Shown: positions 43,601 to 53,450, counted from the stretch's first letter. The stretch: DNA of 64,000 bases from Pseudomonadota bacterium (GCA_029556915.1 JAKQIT010000074.1:248001-312000); one strand, 5' to 3'. Program-made: numbers and translations. Notes: generated by a model from the sequence alone, not told the origin.

Positions 43601-44312
43601 TGAATGTTGCCACGCCGTTTTTAACTTTTACTTGTGTGCCAGGTGTTACTTTATCTAAATCACCACCCTCAGGGCCTAGTTCGTCTGTATTTTGGCCTGG
43701 CAATAAAATACGTCCGCCACTTACCTCTACCGTTATATAGGCCACATCGGTCATTGCTTGGGCTTTAAGGTCAGAAAGTTTAACTGTAACTTCAACTGCA
43801 CTTTGCCCATCGGCTGGTAAACCATCTTTATCAATTTCAACTGCAATTTTGCCTACGTTCACATTCGCTTTGTAATCCACTGCACCTTTGCTATCAGCGT
43901 AAACTCCTACCGGTTTAATAGCATCAGGGTCAGTAACTCGTGTTTTAGGCGTAACTCCATGAGAAATTTCGCTTGATTCAGTAGTTCCTGCAACACTTTC
44001 AAAACGGACATCCTCTTTTGCTGTGGCCTCGGAAGTTTCTGTTACGACTTCTGAAGCTGTTGATTCTGTGGTCTCAGCTGGCAGTTGATTTTCAGGCTGA
44101 ACTTGAGCTTCAACCTGAGTTTGCTCAGTTAATTCAATCGCCTCTTCAGCATAAATATTTGGAACATATGTAGCAAACGTACCCGCAATCGCTAACACGA
44201 TCGCACGTGTACGCATAACATCTAACGCTTTTTGTTTAGGTAAATTCTTGTGTTTCAGTTTCATAGCATTATCTCGTGATTGAGTCAGTGTAAAAAGGTT
44301 GAGCAATTTCAT
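40698..44312 (-). CDS. Large outer-membrane protein with Ig-like N-terminus and predicted beta-barrel
   Basis: A 1204-residue protein translated from ATG 44312, overlapping the upstream stop by four bases; AAGGAGGTG six bases upstream decides this start. A long basic lead (1-32) comes before the hydrophobic signal AIVLAIAGTFATYVPNIYAEE (about 36-56). An acidic Ser/Thr/Glu region follows, then an Ig-like domain (VNVGKIAVEIDKDGLPADGQ to VSFLPELREMVAAG, about 145-275) of invasin type. From about 320 to the end, many alternating amphipathic strands (for example LYVRLDKDKSYALYGDFNTG, LRITYEVEQEDGEQFWVGGI) suggest an outer-membrane barrel. It could display or export its partner. No homologue function is known to me. 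Confidence 0.72.
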   Translation of the reverse strand: MKLLNLFTLTQSRDNAMKLKHKNLPKQKALDVMRTRAIVLAIAGTFATYVPNIYAEEAIELTEQTQVEAQVQPENQLPAETTESTASEVVTETSEATAKEDVRFESVAGTTESSEISHGVTPKTRVTDPDAIKPVGVYADSKGAVDYKANVNVGKIAVEIDKDGLPADGQSAVEVTVKLSDLKAQAMTDVAYITVEVSGGRILLPGQNTDELGPEGGDLDKVTPGTQVKVKNGVATFKLLAPAEPQDVQVRITSGDVTAAGTVSFLPELREMVAAGLIEGIISKRNISAGSLSPHRNEDGFEQQIRRWSNQFQSGKANAAMRTAFFIKGKIKGDVLLTAAFDSDKETRARLLRDIRPDEFYPVYGDSSIHGFDARSSDRLYVRLDKDKSYALYGDFNTGSGFSQMTGGGNVASLQLRNLGQYNRTATGFRGHYEKSTVLGNAFLVRDNLKQAIEEYPGNGTSGPFAVKNNSALENSEKVEIIIRDKDQLNVIKEVITLARYEDYVFEPFSGRILLKTPLMALTPNGDRQSLRITYEVEQEDGEQFWVGGIDGQVKLTNNLEVGGTWVEDRNPLSKYRLQSVNTGVKLGEDTMLVGEIARSNSSTYTDSNGNVYATPVSGASVEDEVNGNAYRVELVSKSAQDALKPWSAKAWWARSDEDFDNSATGYTHGKGEAGAKAKIQLSEIIGVYGEALRSEDRALAGDAVRTGEKLGVTAKVTDKLTLDGFVRHIQEDENFEPQALVGGNNTPLGGTLNQTGGFYGLGQDQNGFASTGVSSRGPGLSDSLDATTVGVGAHYQATEKLNFDGLLERGGEDQKRIVLGTQYQIAERTRLYARAETQTGLASSYSLDAADRSTSFSAGVDTSYMKNGNLFTEYRLRDALSGQQADIRDMQLANGARNTWNIAEGITANTGIEYLKIFKGEQQNALALTGGVDYAVNPLWKASGRIEFRRLFDNNANPGNQATNQWLNTLSFARKLDRNWTLLTRNYLLVTRNNEDSSGNNKGNTFQDRFQIGAAWRPVDHNQWNGLARYEYKKVNDKSIADDPITGNMGEDYHSHIVSAHMDYHPSRPWWMTGRVAGKRTTDDTLPTDKAYSAYLLGGRVVYDITEKWDLGVLGSVLYSPQGSSKQWAAGLEAGYQLQTNLWASVGFNWSGFTDRDLSGSDYTAQGLYARLRLKFDENLFAGKNEQVNRALERTDSAPEIKN

Positions 44313-47300
44313 TTTGCACCTCCTTCTTGATCACGCAGATTATTACCTCGCGTATTTCCGCTAGACTCCGATAATGGTTGTACGGGGTTATCGTTCACCG
44401 TGTTAGAGACAGGCGCTTCGCCTGCTCCTCCCCGCGGTTTCACCAGCCTTTGGTTAGCACTATCAGTACCCTGCTGTGGATAAGCAGGCGATTTACCCTC
44501 AAACTTAATGGCTGGGCCGCCTTTTTTCTCGGTTTCTGGTGCGCGCACCTCACCTTGTGTACGGCGTGCTTTCACTTGCTCAAGCACTGTATTTGAGCAA
44601 GTACCCTCTGCAAAGTCAGCGCGAATTAACTCACCATTTTTTGTATCTAAGAACAAACTGTTAGCATCACCTGCATTGCGGTTGCTAGTTGTCGTTAAAC
44701 GGCTTCCTCGCGGCATAGTTAAACTATCTACTTTAAGTACGTGTGTTTTCGGGCTAATACCGCAATAGCTGAATTTGCCCTCAACATCACTAATAAAGTA
44801 AGTACCATCTTCCATGTACATGCGTACGCCCGGAATACCTAGTTCTTCAGCGTCTTGAATGTGGTTATTATTGCAATCCACAAATACCTTACCAGCAAGA
44901 CATGCATCGTTAGTAAAGACGCCGCCAGTTACTTTTACTTTAAATTGAGCCGTGTTTGACGTAGCAAACGGTGATCTACCTTGTACCCTATTGATACCAT
45001 CGCCTTGCATTGCGCCAACACCCACGCGCACTTTATAAGTGACAGTTGCATCTGTAACTTGGGCCGCAAACGTTGGTTTGAAAGTCAGTTGCGGACCTAA
45101 GTTTCCAGCTGGCAATGGATCAGCCAACGGTGTTTGTGCTACGCCGCCAGTTGATTGCGTTGCAGTTCCAGGAATATACCTAAAACCTGCAGGTAAATTA
45201 TCCACTAAATCAAAGGTGGCCAACCTTAAACCTTGCGTCATTCTCGCCTTAACTGTATAGGTCACCACATCACCAATCTCCGCGATTGATTTATTACCAG
45301 TTTTGGTTACGATGAAAGAGTTAGACAGTACTGGATCAAGTGGAATATGGTTATTGACCACTCCTCTGCCACCCACTAAGTCAAAGTTGAAATCAAAGTA
45401 ATACAATGTTGATTGCGCACCAGTAGGTGGAGTTGATTGCGCTTGAATCGCATCTACGCCAACGCCAGCTGTTGGTGTATAAGTGCCAGCTGGGGCAGTC
45501 ACGCCGCCTTGTTGAGCATTAGGTGGCAAGTATCCACTTGGTTCATCTACCTGTATTCTGTAAGCGCCGGTTCCTGGGCAACCAACTGGCACAGGTCGAA
45601 TCAACAAGTATTGATAAGTACCTAGTGGACCAGTCACTTGTGTATTTAGGTTACCAATCAAGCAATTATTAGGCACAGCTACTCCACCGCTGTACAGAGT
45701 TACAGTTGCTCCTGGCACTGGCTCACGTGTAATGGAGTTATACACAACCCCTGATGGGTCAAAAGGTAGCGACTGTTTTACCAGTTCTTGGTTTGCAATT
45801 AGGCTAACTTTTAGCGTTTGCCCAATGGTGTCAATATTAGAGCTACCTATCGGCGTTGCACCCGTACCGGCACCTGGCAAAGTATTGGCAACTTGATCAT
45901 CATAGGTAGGTGAACCCAAAATAATTCCACCTGTCGCATTATCGCGGAAGCGAACTGTATAGTCACCTGGCGCTAAACCCGTCATCACATAATGTCCACT
46001 GGCATCTGTTACAGCCGTTTTAACAACTGCAGTGCCAGCAGAATTAAGCAATTCTACAGTGATACCTTGTACTGCTGTTTCACCAGCACCTAATGCACGA
46101 TTGTGGTCTAAATCACGCCAAACATTGCCTGAAACTGCAGCAGTAGGCTGAGCAATACCGAAGTTCACATTAATTCTATCCACCACACCTGTAGTAACAG
46201 TTTGCCTGCTGTCTGGGTTATTTTCTACTACTCCTGCGAGATTTTCGCCAGTGGTTACCCAACCAGCAGGTAAGCTGACAGGAACTGAGGTCGCACCTAT
46301 TGCAGGATTAGCCAATGTAATTACGACGCTATAAGTGGTATTGGGTGATGCTGGCAAACTATAGTTACCAGAAGCATCAACCGAAACCACCGCAATCACC
46401 ACGCCTGCGGCATCAGTCAACACCGCATTTAAACCTGCTGGTATCACTGAATTTTCAGCGCCATTTTTAACTTTACTACCATCTAAGTCATTAAATACAT
46501 TGCCACTAATAATCAATTGCGAGAATGGAATTGTGACAGTATTAGGTGTTAAATCTGCCACGCCGGCAGCATCTACGCTAGCCACTGTGAACACCGCTGA
46601 TAATGCGCCATCTACAGGATCTATCGTCAAAAGTGTTGGGTCGTAATTAACAATTGTTTGACCAGCTGTCACCAATACGCCATTATAATAGAGTAAGCCC
46701 ATAGTTGCCGGATTAGGCAATGTAGAGATAATGAATGTATTACCTGCTCCTTTGGGTCCGTCCTCGGTATCACCACCAACAAGAGTTGGTACCTGTACCT
46801 GAATTGCACCGCCTGGATTTGGCTGCACCACACCTGTTACATCTGTTGTCGTTGGTCGATGATCTATGCCAAAATTTCGATCGATAACATCTACACCAAT
46901 AACATCAAATTGGGCTGAGATGCCATTTACTGTGCCATCACTACCCACCACAGAACTTGCAGCATTATTTTCGCCCGTATTTACCCAGTCTGCGGGCAAA
47001 CTTGGAGCTGGTGGTGGCGCACCAAGTACGCCAGTTGCGCTATTTGAAAGCACAACAGTATAACCTGTAGCAGAAGTTACTCCACCAAAACTAAACACGC
47101 CGCTTGCCAAGACGGGGCTGACGCCAGCAATATTACCTGCGCTATTAACCAAGTAAGCCGTTAACGTGCCAGAGCTAGCATTTGTGCCAGTGCCATCAAC
47201 AGTGTTAGCTGGAGCACCAAGTAAACCATTGGCATCGTCATACACATTTCCACTGACAGTCACTCCTGTGAACGGCAATATCACATGACCAAGGTTAGAC

Positions 47301-50300
47301 TCTTGACCCGCAGCATCAATCGCCACGTAAGGAATATCTATCGTGTTAAGCCCATCTATTGGATCCACATTCATGCCAGCAAGCTCAGCTATAGTTACTG
47401 TGACGCCTCCTGGTGGGAATGTACCTGCCGTATATGTTGTGCCATTAATAGTGATTGAAGTTACATTGCTAGGGAACGCAGTGATCCTTATATTAGTTAC
47501 TGCAGTTGGGTCAGTCGCGTTTGAACCAACTACGCCTCCAGGTAAAGCACCTGTAAATGCGCCAGCACCTACTGGTAATGTCCCTGTGCCACCAGGATTC
47601 GTTTGTACAGGATATGTTGCTGTACCAGCTGTTGGTGGTCTCTCAATACCAAAGTTACGGTTAGGTACTGTCGCCAAAAGAACGTCAAATGATGCTGAAA
47701 CACCATTTATAGTGCCATCACTACCTGCGTTAGTTGGCAAGTCGTTATTTTCACCCGTATTCACCCAACCAGCAGGCAAGCTTGTTGCAGGTGGAGCGGT
47801 GCCTACGGCCACGCCTGCGGTATTTGATAATACTACTGTGTAACCAGTTGTGTTGGCCGCAGCTGCTAAACTAAATGTGCCATTCACCGCAACTGTATTA
47901 CTTGATACCACTAACCCACCTCGAACAAGGTAAGCCGTTAATGTCCCCGATCCAGCATTGGTACCAGTCCCGTTAACAAAGGTATCATTCAATCCATTTG
48001 TATCGTTAAATACTGTACCACTGACTGTGACTGGCGGTAATTCACCAAATAGATAACCCGTAGCAGCAGTATTTGCAGGCAGTATAGCCCCACTAATAAT
48101 GTCAGTAGTATAGTTTGCACCAGGCGTTCCGCCCACGCTTCCAGCCGTCTCTTTACCATCTGTAAAGCCAGTTGGCTGAGCAACTTCAGTTATTGTATAA
48201 CCCGCACCATTACTTGGTGGCAAGTTATCAAATAGGTATGTACCACCTGCAATAGTAGTGACAGTTCTCGTAACAGCATTACCGTAAGCATCTGTGCCAG
48301 CTAATTGCATTTGCACACCAACAATGCCCGTTTCACCTGCACCAAGCTGTGCACCATCATCGTTCACATCGCGGTAAACTACACCCGCTAAGCTAGACTT
48401 GTTCACAGTGACAGGCACTGTTTTAAAGTTATTACCTGCAGTTGGATTGCTACCACCATTAATATCTAATGACGATGTTAAAACAGAGGCAGTATTATTA
48501 AATACTCCGCCTGAACTTACTACCCGAACTGGTACAGAAATATCAACAACAGCAGCTAAATTCACTGTGCCTAAATTACAAGTGAGTGCAGTACCACCTG
48601 CTATGCCTGTACAAGCAACGGGAACAGCAGGAATTGTCGTTCCAGATACAACTGTCGCTACAGGCGTACCTGTAAGCTGCATTCCCGCTGGCAAAGTATC
48701 TGATACCACAACATCATCAGCCTCGTTTGGGCCATTATTTCTCACCTTCACCACGTAGGTAAATGGCTCATTTAGATTAACAGTAGCTGCTGATGGCGTT
48801 TTGCTTACCACCTCCATGTCTGCTTTTGTGCGCACTGTAGTGGTTTCTCCACCACCACTATTATCGGCTACGCCGTTACCCGCAATAATCTCGCTAGAGG
48901 TTACAGTAGCGACATTGTTATCCACCCCTTTGGCGGTGCCCTGCATAGTCACGGTAAAATTAGTTACCGCGCCAGCAGCTAAATAAGGTACGCTACAAGT
49001 CAACACATTTCCAGCCAAGCCACAACCACCTCCAGCTGGAACAGTATGAGATATATAGTTTAAATTGGTCGTTGGTAAGGTATCAGTTACGGTTACATTT
49101 TCTGCAGCTGATAATCCAGAGTTAGTCACTTGAATGGTATAGACAACATTGTCACCCACCGCTACAGGGTCCACGTTATCAACTTTATCAATAAACAAAC
49201 CAACCACAGGTGCAGTTATGTTGGTTGGTCTTTCAGCGTGATTAGTAAGACCACCATCTATTATGGCAAGCTCAGGAGTAGTGGTGGTCACATCTACTAC
49301 GTTAGTAATAGTTGTTACACTTAATGCAGTTTTTGGCCTAACAACAACTGTTACTGTTTGTTGTGCACCATTAGCAATAGTACCTAAATTACAGTTGATT
49401 ATATTATTGGTTGCCGCTCCAGTAGTACTATTAGCAGTCGGCGTTGTACCGCAAGCACCTGAACTTGGTGAAGCTGATATAAAGAGCAAGTCAGCCGGAA
49501 GCGTATCTACAATTGTGACGTTATCGGCTGAGCTCATCCCATTTGCGACGTTTTGCGCAGTAATAACATAAGTTAAATTTTGACCTGCAGGCACACTTGC
49601 AGGACCTACCTTAGTAACAGTTACGTCCGTCTTTGCAGTAACTTCACTTGTTACAGTATCACTATTGTTTGACAAATCAGGGTCGTGCGTTGTGCTGGAA
49701 ATAGCACTCGCTGTGTTAGCTCTAGCCAAGTCAGCATTGCCGCCTGGGCGAATTCTCACTTCGATAGTTGGACAATCAACCCCATTGGTACAAACTGGGA
49801 TAGTTGCAAAAGTACAGGTCAGGTCTCTACGTGTAGCACCGTTTGCAACGCTACTACAGCTTCCACCTGTGGCAACGCCTGCAGTAATCGTGGCACTGAT
49901 AAAACCTGCACCAGTAGGACCAGCATTACTGTTAATCAGATTTTGCAGGGCATCCGTCATCGTTACATTATTTGAAGTCACTGAGCCAGAATTAATAATT
50001 TCAACTTTGTACCAAACATCTTGACCAGACTCTGCCGCAAAATTGGGTGGGGTAAACGGATGAGCAATCGTTTTAACAACACTGATGTCCGCTGACGCTG
50101 CATTAGCCGCACTATCCACGTTGTAAGTGATATTGTCATTTGCAGGGTTTAAGTCAGCAATATTGGCATCAGGCGAACTCACTGTTAATCCATTGGCAAT
50201 GTTACCTGTGCCAGTTACAGTGGTATTTAACACAACTGATGGTGTAGTTCCATTAATCCCCAATGGAGAACCTACCGTGTAAGTACGTGTACATGTAATG

Positions 50301-51826
50301 TCTTGAGGCGTTGACACTGGCGCAGCCGGTGAACATGCCCAGCCATTGAGCGTATAGCTATTTACAGTCAAACCAGCAGGTAAGTGATCAACCATCGTAG
50401 CGGTACCATAAAACACTGAGGTACCAATATTGCTCATGCTAATGTTATAAGCATATGAACTACCCACTACCACTAAGGCAGGATTGCTCGGGCCAGTTTT
50501 GTTGGCTTGCAGGTCAACTGTTGGGTTTACCAAAGTCATTGCTGGGCTACTTGACGTATTATTGCCCGCATTTGGGTCTTGACCTACTGGCCCCGTAATC
50601 GTTGCCGTATTGATAATGCCTGCACCCGCAGTTGCTGCTGTTGTTGGAATAGAGACAACACCCAAAGCAACATTAAGTCCTGTAACAGTTCCCGTAGGCT
50701 TTGTACACGTCACCACCTGCCCTGCGACACCACAAGTCCAGCCATTTTGAGGACTAGCGACTGCACCAACGGTGTAATTGGATGGAATAGTGTCAGAAAT
50801 CGTCATTGCCCCTGGCACATCGCCAGTGTATGTCGGCGTTAGAGTAAACGTAACCGCCGAACCCACTAGTTGTGTACCACCAGAGGGTGAACTGGATTTT
50901 TGAATGCGCAAATCACTGCCTGCTGTTACAGTTGTGTTGAAAGTATTTGCATTATTTGCAGCCACAGGATCTGGTGTAGCACCAGATGCAACAATTGTTC
51001 CCTGAGGTGAAACTGTTGACGGCGAGGCAGCAGAAATTTGCCCTGTAAAATTGATTGCCGACGTGCCATTAACCGCTAAAGCACCAATATTACATGTGTA
51101 AGTTGACCCACCAAGCGTACAACCTGCTGGAGTAGTAATGTTATCCAAACCCGTTGGTTTTGGAATGCTTAAAACGCTACCCGTACTCGGACTTGGGCCT
51201 AAATTAGTAGCGGTATAGATATAGGTTACTGAACTCCCTGACTGGGCTGTCGCTGGGCCAGTAATATCAAGTCTAACATCAGCACCAGCACTAACAGGCG
51301 TAGGTTCATTAGCAACGTTATTGCCTGGTAAACCACCTACTTCTCCACCAGTGGGCACACTAGCGCCAAGCGTAACAGGAGAAGCTAAGGTGCTTGTGTT
51401 AACCACTACAACCACACCCACTTCATCACCAGCACTGCCAGCAACAGCTAATGCTGGCACAGTACATAATACTGGGCCAGTGCCAGAACAAGCCAAACCA
51501 GTTGCACTAACAAATGTGGTTGCTGGATCAATCGTTAAGGTTAGTGTTGTGCCAGGCGCAGGGTCACTACCATTATTTGCCACAGTGACGTTGTAAGTAA
51601 TATTTGAGCCAGCAGGAACCGATGCGCCAGCATCGTCATTATTAACCACCCAATCAATATTTGCCATTGCGCTTAATGGCAACATTAACAATACCGTTAA
51701 TATATGTTTACGGCTCTTATTTAGCGCTGTTGGTGAAACAGTAACATTGTGGCCTGTGGCTGTTTGCAAAATCACTCTTGACCACCCTCTAGTGTTATTA
51801 ATTAGATTTTTGAGTTTCACCAACAT
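44309..51826 (-). CDS. Giant DUF11/SdrD-like surface protein (2505 residues)
   Basis: A very large exported, repeat-rich protein. A long lead (1-40) precedes a hydrophobic signal (HILTVLLMLPLSAMA, about 41-55). Eight DUF11 repeats fill about 58-1130 (each with a pattern such as NITYNVTVANNGSDPAPGTT and a DTLPAG turn); a ninth lies at about 2170-2225. SdrD B-type domains follow near 1146, 1265, 1524, 1774, 1897 and 2307 (GVVYRDVNDDGAQLG, GNVWRDLDHNRALGAGE, GKVFVDCNNNHIQD), with calcium-type aspartates. The C-terminal 100 residues are Gly/Pro/Asn-rich. It overlaps the barrel gene (ATGA). A stalk-like adhesin is the best guess; no ligand is known. Confidence 0.8.
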   Translation of the reverse strand: MLVKLKNLINNTRGWSRVILQTATGHNVTVSPTALNKSRKHILTVLLMLPLSAMANIDWVVNNDDAGASVPAGSNITYNVTVANNGSDPAPGTTLTLTIDPATTFVSATGLACSGTGPVLCTVPALAVAGSAGDEVGVVVVVNTSTLASPVTLGASVPTGGEVGGLPGNNVANEPTPVSAGADVRLDITGPATAQSGSSVTYIYTATNLGPSPSTGSVLSIPKPTGLDNITTPAGCTLGGSTYTCNIGALAVNGTSAINFTGQISAASPSTVSPQGTIVASGATPDPVAANNANTFNTTVTAGSDLRIQKSSSPSGGTQLVGSAVTFTLTPTYTGDVPGAMTISDTIPSNYTVGAVASPQNGWTCGVAGQVVTCTKPTGTVTGLNVALGVVSIPTTAATAGAGIINTATITGPVGQDPNAGNNTSSSPAMTLVNPTVDLQANKTGPSNPALVVVGSSYAYNISMSNIGTSVFYGTATMVDHLPAGLTVNSYTLNGWACSPAAPVSTPQDITCTRTYTVGSPLGINGTTPSVVLNTTVTGTGNIANGLTVSSPDANIADLNPANDNITYNVDSAANAASADISVVKTIAHPFTPPNFAAESGQDVWYKVEIINSGSVTSNNVTMTDALQNLINSNAGPTGAGFISATITAGVATGGSCSSVANGATRRDLTCTFATIPVCTNGVDCPTIEVRIRPGGNADLARANTASAISSTTHDPDLSNNSDTVTSEVTAKTDVTVTKVGPASVPAGQNLTYVITAQNVANGMSSADNVTIVDTLPADLLFISASPSSGACGTTPTANSTTGAATNNIINCNLGTIANGAQQTVTVVVRPKTALSVTTITNVVDVTTTTPELAIIDGGLTNHAERPTNITAPVVGLFIDKVDNVDPVAVGDNVVYTIQVTNSGLSAAENVTVTDTLPTTNLNYISHTVPAGGGCGLAGNVLTCSVPYLAAGAVTNFTVTMQGTAKGVDNNVATVTSSEIIAGNGVADNSGGGETTTVRTKADMEVVSKTPSAATVNLNEPFTYVVKVRNNGPNEADDVVVSDTLPAGMQLTGTPVATVVSGTTIPAVPVACTGIAGGTALTCNLGTVNLAAVVDISVPVRVVSSGGVFNNTASVLTSSLDINGGSNPTAGNNFKTVPVTVNKSSLAGVVYRDVNDDGAQLGAGETGIVGVQMQLAGTDAYGNAVTRTVTTIAGGTYLFDNLPPSNGAGYTITEVAQPTGFTDGKETAGSVGGTPGANYTTDIISGAILPANTAATGYLFGELPPVTVSGTVFNDTNGLNDTFVNGTGTNAGSGTLTAYLVRGGLVVSSNTVAVNGTFSLAAAANTTGYTVVLSNTAGVAVGTAPPATSLPAGWVNTGENNDLPTNAGSDGTINGVSASFDVLLATVPNRNFGIERPPTAGTATYPVQTNPGGTGTLPVGAGAFTGALPGGVVGSNATDPTAVTNIRITAFPSNVTSITINGTTYTAGTFPPGGVTVTIAELAGMNVDPIDGLNTIDIPYVAIDAAGQESNLGHVILPFTGVTVSGNVYDDANGLLGAPANTVDGTGTNASSGTLTAYLVNSAGNIAGVSPVLASGVFSFGGVTSATGYTVVLSNSATGVLGAPPPAPSLPADWVNTGENNAASSVVGSDGTVNGISAQFDVIGVDVIDRNFGIDHRPTTTDVTGVVQPNPGGAIQVQVPTLVGGDTEDGPKGAGNTFIISTLPNPATMGLLYYNGVLVTAGQTIVNYDPTLLTIDPVDGALSAVFTVASVDAAGVADLTPNTVTIPFSQLIISGNVFNDLDGSKVKNGAENSVIPAGLNAVLTDAAGVVIAVVSVDASGNYSLPASPNTTYSVVITLANPAIGATSVPVSLPAGWVTTGENLAGVVENNPDSRQTVTTGVVDRINVNFGIAQPTAAVSGNVWRDLDHNRALGAGETAVQGITVELLNSAGTAVVKTAVTDASGHYVMTGLAPGDYTVRFRDNATGGIILGSPTYDDQVANTLPGAGTGATPIGSSNIDTIGQTLKVSLIANQELVKQSLPFDPSGVVYNSITREPVPGATVTLYSGGVAVPNNCLIGNLNTQVTGPLGTYQYLLIRPVPVGCPGTGAYRIQVDEPSGYLPPNAQQGGVTAPAGTYTPTAGVGVDAIQAQSTPPTGAQSTLYYFDFNFDLVGGRGVVNNHIPLDPVLSNSFIVTKTGNKSIAEIGDVVTYTVKARMTQGLRLATFDLVDNLPAGFRYIPGTATQSTGGVAQTPLADPLPAGNLGPQLTFKPTFAAQVTDATVTYKVRVGVGAMQGDGINRVQGRSPFATSNTAQFKVKVTGGVFTNDACLAGKVFVDCNNNHIQDAEELGIPGVRMYMEDGTYFISDVEGKFSYCGISPKTHVLKVDSLTMPRGSRLTTTSNRNAGDANSLFLDTKNGELIRADFAEGTCSNTVLEQVKARRTQGEVRAPETEKKGGPAIKFEGKSPAYPQQGTDSANQRLVKPRGGAGEAPVSNTVNDNPVQPLSESSGNTRGNNLRDQEGGAK
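46850..48030 (-). repeat. Internal duplication in the DUF11/SdrD protein gene
   Basis: Two adjacent modules of about 260 residues share GTGTNAGSGTLTAYLV / GTGTNASSGTLTAYLV, TGYTVVLSN, LPAGWVNTGENN / LPADWVNTGENN and NRNFGIE / DRNFGID, each followed by a P-N-P-G-G and D-P-x-D-G module. The period is about 790 bases. It is a tandem module duplication with divergence. Confidence 0.75.
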
Positions 51827-52102
51827 ATTGTTATTCCCTAAACTTATTTCTTGATTTTATGTTTCTTGCGCACCTAAAAATGTGTTGTGCGAAATAGATT
51901 TGTCTCATATAAACCACTACTTACAGCTAATTTTAAATGCAATTTCTTTGAGTCTATTCTCTAACATTATATTTTGCAATGAAAATTTACATAGAAATTA
52001 CATGAATTTACATTGGGTTAACATATACCCAAGTGAAAATTTGTATTTTTACAACAGTAGCTTAATTTCGGCGAGTTAAGCGCCTAGAACACCAGCTAGG
52101 AA
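51827..52102 (-). promoter_or_regulatory. Upstream region of the surface operon with phased TTACAT repeats
   Basis: This 276-base gap contains the operon's promoter. Three direct TTACAT repeats at 51987, 51998 and 52008 are 11 and 10 bases apart, about one helical turn, all on the plus-strand reading. They sit about 160 bases before the 2505-residue gene's start. Phased half-sites are typical of OmpR/PhoB-class response regulators; that is inference. The remainder is AT-rich with no unique -10. Confidence 0.5.
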
Positions 52103-52669
52103 TCAATCGTCTTGAATATCTTGATTGGGAAATAATACGCGAGTGTAGCCAAATTTCGATAAGTCTTGTATTCGCATAGGATACAAAACGCCCTCTAAAT
52201 GGTCGCACTCATGTTGCACTACGCGTGCATGAAAGCCGCTCACTAATCGGTCAATATTATTTCCATATTGATCAACACCTGTATAGTGAATGCGGGTGTA
52301 TCTGGGGACAACGCCGCGCAATCCTGGCACAGACAAGCAACCTTCCCAGCCGTCTTCCATCGCCTCACCTAAAGGCGTAACAGTTGGATTAATGAGCACG
52401 GTATAAGGTACCTCATCTGCATCAGGGTAGCGAGGATTTTTAACTTCCTCCCCTACTGCATTGATTGGCATTCGCTTTTGACCAAAAATCACTACGCGAG
52501 CGCCCACGCCAATTTGAGGAGCTGCGATGCCCGCGCCATTCATAAAACGCATAGTATCTTCTAAGTCTTGTATTAGAGTATGCAGTTCAGGATCATCTAA
52601 ACGCTCTACTGGTGAAGCTTTTTGTAATAAAAAAGGGTCGCCCATACGTAAAACTGCCTTAACTGCCAT
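52103..52669 (-). CDS. def: Peptide deformylase
   Basis: Removes the formyl group from nascent proteins using Fe2+. The 188-residue chain has the three motifs [11 protein letters not shown] (about 46-56), EGCLSVPG (about 113-120) and QHECDHLEG (about 153-161), giving the cysteine and two histidine metal ligands and the catalytic glutamate. It is not paired with fmt here, so it may be the second deformylase of the genome. Its start overlaps the end of the phosphorylase gene by 11 bases. Confidence 0.95.
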   Translation of the reverse strand: MAVKAVLRMGDPFLLQKASPVERLDDPELHTLIQDLEDTMRFMNGAGIAAPQIGVGARVVIFGQKRMPINAVGEEVKNPRYPDADEVPYTVLINPTVTPLGEAMEDGWEGCLSVPGLRGVVPRYTRIHYTGVDQYGNNIDRLVSGFHARVVQHECDHLEGVLYPMRIQDLSKFGYTRVLFPNQDIQDD

Positions 52670-53450
52670 GTTGACTCACTTTCATTTTACGTGGATTGAT
52701 TTTGCATAAACCATTGTATTTGACCAAAGCCGCAATGATATTGCGCACGCGTGCCATTGTTTTATTTAAGTTTTCAATGACATCTTCATATTGAATACCA
52801 TGTTCGCTATTACCACGCCCCGCAGCGTGATTAGCCACTGGGCAAATAGCAGCATAACTAATACCCAACTCGCGGGCCAAAGCAGCTTCTGGCATACCCG
52901 TCATACCCACTATTGTTGCACCATCACGGTCTAAGCGATTGATTTCTGCAGCCGTTTCTAAGCGTGGGCCTTGTGTGGCTGCATAAATACCGCGTGTTAC
53001 CAATGACTCATGAATACTTTGAGCAGCTTCTAGCCAAATAGCACGCATGTCCTCACAATAGGGATGCGTAAAATCTATATGCTTGACTGGCATATCAATG
53101 CCATCAAAAAAGCTGCTTTTGCGTCCATTAGTATAGTCAATGATTTGGTCAGGCATCACAATAGTGCCAGGCGTTAAATCTGCTGCAATACCACCCACCG
53201 TTGCAACAGCGGCAATTTCTGTAACACCTTGTAAATGCAATGCAAATATATTAGCCCTATAGTTAACCGCGTGCGGCGGAATAGTATGGCCATTTCCGTG
53301 ACGTGCCAAAAAAATCACTTCTCTGCCCTCTATTTCTCCAAAAATGAGCGGCTGAGAAGGTTCTCCATACGGAGTTCTCACAATTAAGCGCTTTGTAATT
53401 TCTAGATTATCAAGTTGCGTCAACCCTGTACCACCAATGATTGCTAACAT
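52659..53450 (-). CDS. S-methyl-5'-thioinosine phosphorylase (MTA/MTI phosphorylase family)
   Basis: A purine nucleoside phosphorylase-family protein, 263 residues from ATG 53450 ([20 protein letters not shown]). [52 protein letters not shown] and [15 protein letters not shown] match the phosphorylase fold and particularly the pseudomonad methylthioinosine enzyme, used where methylthioadenosine is first deaminated. It recycles methylthioadenosine, a by-product of polyamine synthesis. A hypoxanthine/adenine preference cannot be settled by eye. Confidence 0.85.
   Translation of the reverse strand: MLAIIGGTGLTQLDNLEITKRLIVRTPYGEPSQPLIFGEIEGREVIFLARHGNGHTIPPHAVNYRANIFALHLQGVTEIAAVATVGGIAADLTPGTIVMPDQIIDYTNGRKSSFFDGIDMPVKHIDFTHPYCEDMRAIWLEAAQSIHESLVTRGIYAATQGPRLETAAEINRLDRDGATIVGMTGMPEAALARELGISYAAICPVANHAAGRGNSEHGIQYEDVIENLNKTMARVRNIIAALVKYNGLCKINPRKMKVSQHGS

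Noticed and set aside
47343-47843. A 166-codon open frame on the plus strand inside the giant surface-protein gene
   Set aside because: It lies opposite a repeat-rich gene whose Thr/Val/Gly codons give long antisense frames; the product is low-complexity Val/Pro/Thr and has no ribosome-binding site.
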